In this document: positions 59,090 through 64,000 of the stretch, in pieces
Layout of the letters: the number at the start of each line of letters is the position of its first letter
How positions within the stretch are numbered: position 1 is the stretch's first letter
Assembly (NCBI GenBank): GCA_034399355.1
Contig: JAXMMT010000027.1
Coordinates: forward strand, 1 to 64,000
Source: UBA2279 sp034399355
GTDB taxonomy: Bacteria > Actinomycetota > Coriobacteriia > Anaerosomatales > Anaerosomataceae
Length of the DNA stretch: 64,000 nt
Direction: 5' to 3'
The notes under the pieces: model-generated
Seen by the model: the letters and a program-made list of their open reading frames with translations, nothing else
The model's database searches: none
Told to the model about the DNA's origin: nothing
Translations under genes and position numbers: made by a program

Positions 59090-62000
59090 ATGGCAGCTAC
59101 TGAGCACTACGAGGACGCCGCCCTCGCAGCTGGCGACCTGCCGCTGAGGGGGGAGCTGCTGAGCACCGAACGCCTCGAAGAGATGGCGAGACAGCTCGGC
59201 CGCACGCAGGAGTGGCGTGCCGAGGGCGGCCCGAAGATCACGCCGCTGCTCGATATCACAGCCCGGGCACAGGACTTTCTTCGGGCATTCTACTCGGCCA
59301 TGGCAGCCGCCGTGCGGGAGCAGGTCTCGGTCTCGGTGGCATCCGAGTGGCTACTCGACAACTTCTATCTCATCGAGGAACAGATTCGCGCCGTCCACGA
59401 CGACCTGCCGCCCGACTATGGCATGGAGCTCCCCCACCTGGTCTCCGGCCCGTTGCGAGAATACCCGCGTATCTACGAGGCTATCACCTCACTGGTGATC
59501 CACACGGATGCCCGCATCGACCGTGAGCATCTCGTGCGCTTCATCATGGCGTTCCAGCAGATGGCATCGCTCTCGATCGGCGAAGTCTGGGCCGTACCGA
59601 TCATGCTGCGCGTCTGCCTGGTCGAGAACCTCCGGCGCCTCGCACTGCGGGTGCGCGCCGCGCACGATGCCGGTACCGCAGCCGACGGCTGGGCGAACCG
59701 CCTCCTTGAGGCGGCCGGCGGCGGCGGGCACGCCTTGCCCACTCTGCTCGACGAGCTGGAACACTCCGGGCTGGACGAGGAGCCCGTCTTCTTTGTCCGA
59801 CTGTTCCGGCGACTGCGCGGTCAGGACTCCGCGCTGGAGCCGGTGACCACCTACCTCGAGCGGCGACTGAGTGAACGTGGGGCTGATCTTGAGCAGCTCG
59901 TCCTCACCGAACACCAGATCCAGGCAGCTGACCAGGTGTCGATTGCCAACTCGATCACCAGCATCCGCTTCTTGAGCGCGCTGGAGTGGCGGGAGTTCTT
60001 CGAGGAGTGCTCGGCTGTCGAACACGCACTGCGTGAGGACCCCTCGGGCATCTATCCGCGCATGGACTTCGCCTCACGCGATCGGTACCGGCACGCAGTC
60101 GAGGGTTTGGCGGAGCGCTGCCCGCATGGCGAGATAGAGGTCGCCGAGGCGGTCATGAGTTGGGCGCTCGACGCGCTCGCACACGACCCCACCAATCCCG
60201 TCGCGGGGCACGTGGGGTACTACCTCATATCAGCCGGACGCTACCGCCTGGAAGACAGTCTTGACTATCGGCCGAGGAAGCGCGAGATCGCCTACCGCGG
60301 CCCACTCGCCAGCCGCGGCCTCATCTACTGGGGGCTGCTCGCAACCATCACGCTACTGCTGGCGATTGGTATGGGTTGGCTCGTGGCGACACGGGGGGCG
60401 GGCGCAGGTGGGGGCCTCGCGATCATGCTCCTCGCCCTCATTCCCGTCTCCGACCTCGCCATCAATATCGTGAACCGCGTCGCGTCATCTGTTTGGCCGG
60501 CCCGTGTCCTGCCAAAGATCGACTTCAGGGTGCCAATCGCCGAAGCACACCGCACGATGGCGGTCGTCCCCGCCTTGCTGACCTCCCAGAACGCCACCCA
60601 GCACGTCATCGACAACCTCGAGATCACCTATCTCGCGAACAACGACCCGAACATCGGTTTCGCGCTTCTCGGCGACCTTCGCGGCGGGGACGACCGACAT
60701 GCGGCTGGCGACAAGATCATCCTCGAGGCTGCGCGCAACGGTGTCGCGACGCTGAACGCGCGCTACGGCAACGGCGGCACGGGGCCCTTCCATCTGTTCA
60801 TACGTGGCCGGCGGTTCAATGAGGCCGAAGAGACCTGGATGGGCTGGGAACGCAAGCGTGGTGCGCTCACCGAATTCGCCCGGTTGTTGCGCGGTGCAAC
60901 TGACACGAGCTTCGAGGTCTGCGAAGGCGATGCTTCGTTCCTTCCGAGGGTCACCTTCGTTATCACGTTGGATGCAGACACGGTTCTGCCGAGAGACGGC
61001 GCTCGCAAACTCATATCGATGATCGCCCATCCGCTGAACCGCGCTCATTACGACCCCTCACGCCGTCGCGTCGAGCGCGGATACGGCCTCGTGCAACCGC
61101 GTGTGGCCATGTCGCTCGAAGGCTCGGAGCGTTCGCTGTTCGCCTGGCTGTACTCCGGTGTTACCGGTGTCGATCCGTATGCCGGCGCTACGTCCGACAC
61201 CTATCAGGACGTGTTCCGTGAAGGAAGCTTCACTGGCAAGGGCATTTTCGAGGTCGACATCTTCACTGCGACGCTTGGCGGCCGCTTCCCCGAGAACACG
61301 CTACTCTCACACGACCTCATCGAAGGCTCCTACTTGCGTACGGCACTCGCCAGCGACATCGAGGTGCTCGACGACCAGCCCGCGAGCTACAGCTCGCACA
61401 CGGCCCGACTACACCGGTGGGTGCGCGGCGACTGGCAGACGCTCCCTTGGTTGCTGCCCACGGTGCCGACAGCGACCGGCCGGGAGGCCAATCCTCTCTC
61501 GATGCTGCACCGCTGGAAGATCATCGACAACCTGCGGCGCTCCCTCTTCCCGCCGGCGATGATGCTCTTCGTTTTCACAAGCTGGGTCCTGCTCCCCGGT
61601 CCGGACTGGTGCGTGCTCATCGCGGTCCTTGTGATCGTCTTCTTCCCGGTCTACTTCAGCGTCGCCGACTCGTTGCTGTTCCGGCCGAGAGGCGCCGACG
61701 TCCGCGGCGATACGCACTCGATCGTGCACGACTTCTGGCGCGACACCGTGCGCGCGTTGCTCTCGCTCGCCGTGCTTCCCCACCAGGCGTGGGTGATGAC
61801 CGACGCGATTGCCCGTTCCTTGTGGAGGATGCTGGTGTCGCGCCGCAACCTGCTCGAGTGGGAGACAGCTGCAGAGGTTGAGCAGCGCCTCGGCAGTTCG
61901 GCCGAGGGCTTCGCACGGCGCATGTGGCCGGGCCTCGCCATCGTGATCGTTGGCGCCACTGCAAGTGCGGTGCTCGATCCACTCTCCCTCGCCTCCGGCG

Positions 62001-64000
62001 CGCCGCTGCTCGCGCTCTGGTTGACGGGCCCGTATGCAGCATGGCGTGCCAGCCAGCCTATCCAACCTGAGCCCTCGGTGATCACCGAGGGTGATACGGT
62101 GTCAATGCGCCGCGTGGCCCGCAAGACCTGGCGGTTCTTCGAAACCTTCGTAACCGCCACGGATCACTGGCTCACACCCGATAACTACCAGGAGGAGCCG
62201 AAGGGCGAGATCGCGCATCGCACGTCGCCGACGAATATGGGTCTGCAGCTGCTCGCGATGCTGACCGCGTACGACCTCGGTTACACCACCCTCGCCGACG
62301 TCGTCAAGCGCACGTCGCAAACGCTGCAGACGATGGCGGGGCTCGAGCGCTTCCGTGGGCATTTCTACAACTGGTACGACACGCTCACGCTCCAGCCTTT
62401 GCGTCCGACGTACATTTCAACCGTGGACACCGGCAATCTGGCCGGCCACCTCGTGACACTGCGCATCGGACTCATGGAGCTGGCCGAGGGTCCGCTTGTG
62501 GGAACACAGGCACTCGACGGGCTCGCTGACACGGTACGCGTGGCGCTGGAGGATCTCCTCGCCGAGCGGGACGAGATCTCTGACGGCGGCACGTTGACCG
62601 AGCTGCGAACCACACTCGAGGAACTGTTACGCCGCCTCAGCCTCGACGAGCGACCCCTCAACTTCGGCCAGTGGCTCACCGTGCTGCGGGGTCTCTCGGC
62701 CACCACTGAATCGCTCCCGGGGAGACTCGACGCCCTCCGTGGCGATCCACATGCGATCGGTCGTGCGCGCTGGGCTATCGAGGATGTGGGCCACTGTCTG
62801 AGGCGCACCCTCGATGCGATCGAGACGTACGCCCCGTGGGCGGCGCTGCTGCAACGGCTTCCTGATGACCTTGACGGCCCTGGCGTCCGTCGGGCGCTCT
62901 CGCCGCTCACGGAGAACGTCCCGAGCCTCGTGGGCCTCGCTGAAGGTCTCCCGGTGGTTCTGAGCACGCTCGACGACCTGGCCGAGCAAGGTGGCCCCGC
63001 GGCGCCGTGGGCGATCGAGCTCGCCGCCTCGATACGGGAGCGGCGACCGGCGGCGGGTCATCTGCTCGCCGAGCTGCGGCTGGACGGCGACATCGCGAAC
63101 GAGATGTATGAGAACACCGACTTTAGCATCCTGTTCGACCACAGCCGGATGGTCTTCTCTATAGGCTTCAACACGGCCGAGGGCAAGCTCGACGCGTCGT
63201 TTTACGACATGCTCGCCTCGGAGTGCCGTCTGGCCAGCTACATCGCGATCGCGAAGGGCGACGTGCCGCAGGAGCACTGGTTCCGTCTCGGCAGAGCGAT
63301 CACGCAGACCGAAGGGGGTAAAGCGCTCGTCAGCTGGAGCGCAAGCATGTTCGAGTACCTCATGCCCCGGCTCGTGATGCGCGACTGGCCCGGCACGTTG
63401 CTCGCCCAGACGTACCGAAACGTCGTGCGGCGCCAGATCCAGTACGGCAAGCAGCGCGGCGTACCGTGGGGCGTGTCGGAGTCGGCGTTCAACGCTAAAG
63501 ACGTCGAACTCATCTACCAGTACCAGGCCTTCGGCGTCCCGGGTCTCGGCCTGAAGCGCGGACTGTCAGAAGATATCGTCGTAGCGCCCTATGCGACCGT
63601 GCTCGCCCTTCCCATAGACCCACGTTCGGCGCTCGATAACCTCACGACACTCTCTAGACAAGGCGCCGAAGGGCGCTATGGCTTCTATGAGGCGGTGGAC
63701 TACACCCCCGGACGCGTATCTGCGGGCAAAGAACGTGCGGTGGTGCGCACGTACATGGCACACCACCAGGGCATGAGCCTGGTTGCTCTGGGCAATATGC
63801 TCACCGGCGACCGCATGGTAGAACGCTTCCATGCAGACCCCATGGTGCGCTCGGCCGAGCTGCTACTGCAGGAGCGCGTGCCGCGACACGTCACTCTCGC
63901 CAAGCCGCGCGTTGAAGAGGTGGCTTTTGTGCGCTCGGTGCGGGAGATCCCGCCGCCGGTCACGCGCGCCTATCCGCTCGCGGACACACCGACGCCCGCG
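59090..64000 (+). CDS. Cyclic beta-1,2-glucan synthase (NdvB/Cgs-like), 3' end outside window
   Basis: A very long frame of 1637 codons without a stop, running off the right edge. It begins at ATG 59090 with GAGGAGGGG upstream. The N-terminal 380 residues are helical; two helices follow (GLIYWGLLATITLLLAIGMG, IMLLALIPVSDLAINIV), then a family-84-type glycosyltransferase domain (LEITYLANNDPNIGFALLGD, VTFVITLDADTVLPRDGARK, LLSHDLIEGSYLRTALASDI, HRWVRGDWQTLPW), further helices, and the start of a glucoamylase-like domain (LTPDNYQEEP, STVDTGNLAGHLV). The phosphorylase-type C-terminal part that usually follows is outside the window. Such proteins make cyclic or large beta-1,2-glucans at the membrane. 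They are best known in Rhizobiales and related Gram-negatives. Confidence 0.9.
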   Translation, partial: MAATEHYEDAALAAGDLPLRGELLSTERLEEMARQLGRTQEWRAEGGPKITPLLDITARAQDFLRAFYSAMAAAVREQVSVSVASEWLLDNFYLIEEQIRAVHDDLPPDYGMELPHLVSGPLREYPRIYEAITSLVIHTDARIDREHLVRFIMAFQQMASLSIGEVWAVPIMLRVCLVENLRRLALRVRAAHDAGTAADGWANRLLEAAGGGGHALPTLLDELEHSGLDEEPVFFVRLFRRLRGQDSALEPVTTYLERRLSERGADLEQLVLTEHQIQAADQVSIANSITSIRFLSALEWREFFEECSAVEHALREDPSGIYPRMDFASRDRYRHAVEGLAERCPHGEIEVAEAVMSWALDALAHDPTNPVAGHVGYYLISAGRYRLEDSLDYRPRKREIAYRGPLASRGLIYWGLLATITLLLAIGMGWLVATRGAGAGGGLAIMLLALIPVSDLAINIVNRVASSVWPARVLPKIDFRVPIAEAHRTMAVVPALLTSQNATQHVIDNLEITYLANNDPNIGFALLGDLRGGDDRHAAGDKIILEAARNGVATLNARYGNGGTGPFHLFIRGRRFNEAEETWMGWERKRGALTEFARLLRGATDTSFEVCEGDASFLPRVTFVITLDADTVLPRDGARKLISMIAHPLNRAHYDPSRRRVERGYGLVQPRVAMSLEGSERSLFAWLYSGVTGVDPYAGATSDTYQDVFREGSFTGKGIFEVDIFTATLGGRFPENTLLSHDLIEGSYLRTALASDIEVLDDQPASYSSHTARLHRWVRGDWQTLPWLLPTVPTATGREANPLSMLHRWKIIDNLRRSLFPPAMMLFVFTSWVLLPGPDWCVLIAVLVIVFFPVYFSVADSLLFRPRGADVRGDTHSIVHDFWRDTVRALLSLAVLPHQAWVMTDAIARSLWRMLVSRRNLLEWETAAEVEQRLGSSAEGFARRMWPGLAIVIVGATASAVLDPLSLASGAPLLALWLTGPYAAWRASQPIQPEPSVITEGDTVSMRRVARKTWRFFETFVTATDHWLTPDNYQEEPKGEIAHRTSPTNMGLQLLAMLTAYDLGYTTLADVVKRTSQTLQTMAGLERFRGHFYNWYDTLTLQPLRPTYISTVDTGNLAGHLVTLRIGLMELAEGPLVGTQALDGLADTVRVALEDLLAERDEISDGGTLTELRTTLEELLRRLSLDERPLNFGQWLTVLRGLSATTESLPGRLDALRGDPHAIGRARWAIEDVGHCLRRTLDAIETYAPWAALLQRLPDDLDGPGVRRALSPLTENVPSLVGLAEGLPVVLSTLDDLAEQGGPAAPWAIELAASIRERRPAAGHLLAELRLDGDIANEMYENTDFSILFDHSRMVFSIGFNTAEGKLDASFYDMLASECRLASYIAIAKGDVPQEHWFRLGRAITQTEGGKALVSWSASMFEYLMPRLVMRDWPGTLLAQTYRNVVRRQIQYGKQRGVPWGVSESAFNAKDVELIYQYQAFGVPGLGLKRGLSEDIVVAPYATVLALPIDPRSALDNLTTLSRQGAEGRYGFYEAVDYTPGRVSAGKERAVVRTYMAHHQGMSLVALGNMLTGDRMVERFHADPMVRSAELLLQERVPRHVTLAKPRVEEVAFVRSVREIPPPVTRAYPLADTPTPA

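Noticed and set aside
1..64000. CRISPR arrays, insertion sequences, integrases and attachment sites
   Set aside because: No regularly spaced repeats, transposase motifs or flanking direct repeats were seen; the only notable direct repeat is the 31-base one inside the NuoL-like gene.

Overview
The window is high-GC DNA with dense gene packing, frequent ATGA stop/start overlaps, GTG and TTG starts, and strong AGGAGG-type ribosome binding sites. The gene content (PASTA Ser/Thr kinase next to PP2C and SEDS/PBP genes, UPF0182, a T-box, an M-box, YtxH/PRC small proteins, a multiheme cytochrome, Mrp/Mbh-type membrane modules, many c-di-GMP and two-component proteins) fits a Gram-positive actinobacterium. 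The class Coriobacteriia or a related anaerobic lineage is the best guess. This is an inference from content, not a phylogenetic placement.

Layout. 1-5.6 kb: cell-wall growth control (PP2C phosphatase, a one-chain RodA/FtsW-PBP fusion, PknB-like kinase with four PASTA repeats). 5.6-9.6 kb: phosphoribosyltransferase, tRNA-Arg, a hybrid histidine kinase and two stand-alone receivers. 9.7-14.0 kb: seven-heme cytochrome, then a minus-strand NMT1-type ABC importer operon with a GNAT gene. 14.0-18.5 kb: HAD phosphatase, then an M-box Mg2+ riboswitch with promoter and terminator, controlling an MgtE-like protein and an Nramp-related transporter. 18.6-26.4 kb: folate cyclo-ligase, tRNA-editing deacylase, acetyltransferase, PRC and YtxH envelope proteins, a T-box-controlled aminotransferase-ddl pair, a free-standing cyanophycin-synthetase N-domain homologue, small membrane proteins and RlpA. 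26.4-36.4 kb: UPF0182, HD-GYP and HEAT-repeat proteins that share an N-terminal domain, Maf, a methyltransferase, a CorC-type transporter and a small winged-helix candidate. 36.6-39.1 kb: EAL pseudogene, universal stress protein, hemolysin III and a one-heme membrane protein. 39.1-49.66 kb: an ion-translocation operon headed by a membrane protein with a broken GGDEF motif, followed by MrpE, F, G, an MbhD-like subunit, an MbhE+MrpB fusion, MrpC and four NuoL/M/N-like subunits, closed by a strong terminator. 49.7-54.0 kb: degenerate PfkB-like protein, CBS protein, CPA2 antiporter, ferredoxin protein and nitroreductase. 54.0-58.3 kb: sensor kinase, acylphosphatase, EamA permease, AlkD and an ABC ATPase remnant. 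58.4 kb to the end: tRNA-Ala, about 600 bases without a gene, and the first 1637 codons of a cyclic beta-1,2-glucan synthase that runs off the right edge.

The clearest themes are Mg2+ homeostasis, ion-motive membrane complexes tied to nucleotide-type sensory domains, and c-di-GMP proteins in active, degenerate and decayed forms. The most unusual items are the RodA/FtsW-PBP fusion, the M-box operon whose MgtE-like member lacks the usual Mg2+ pore signatures, the four-subunit Mrp/Mbh-like operon without a redox module, and the pair of c-di-GMP/HEAT proteins sharing an uncharacterised N-terminal domain. No CRISPR array, insertion sequence or prophage was seen.
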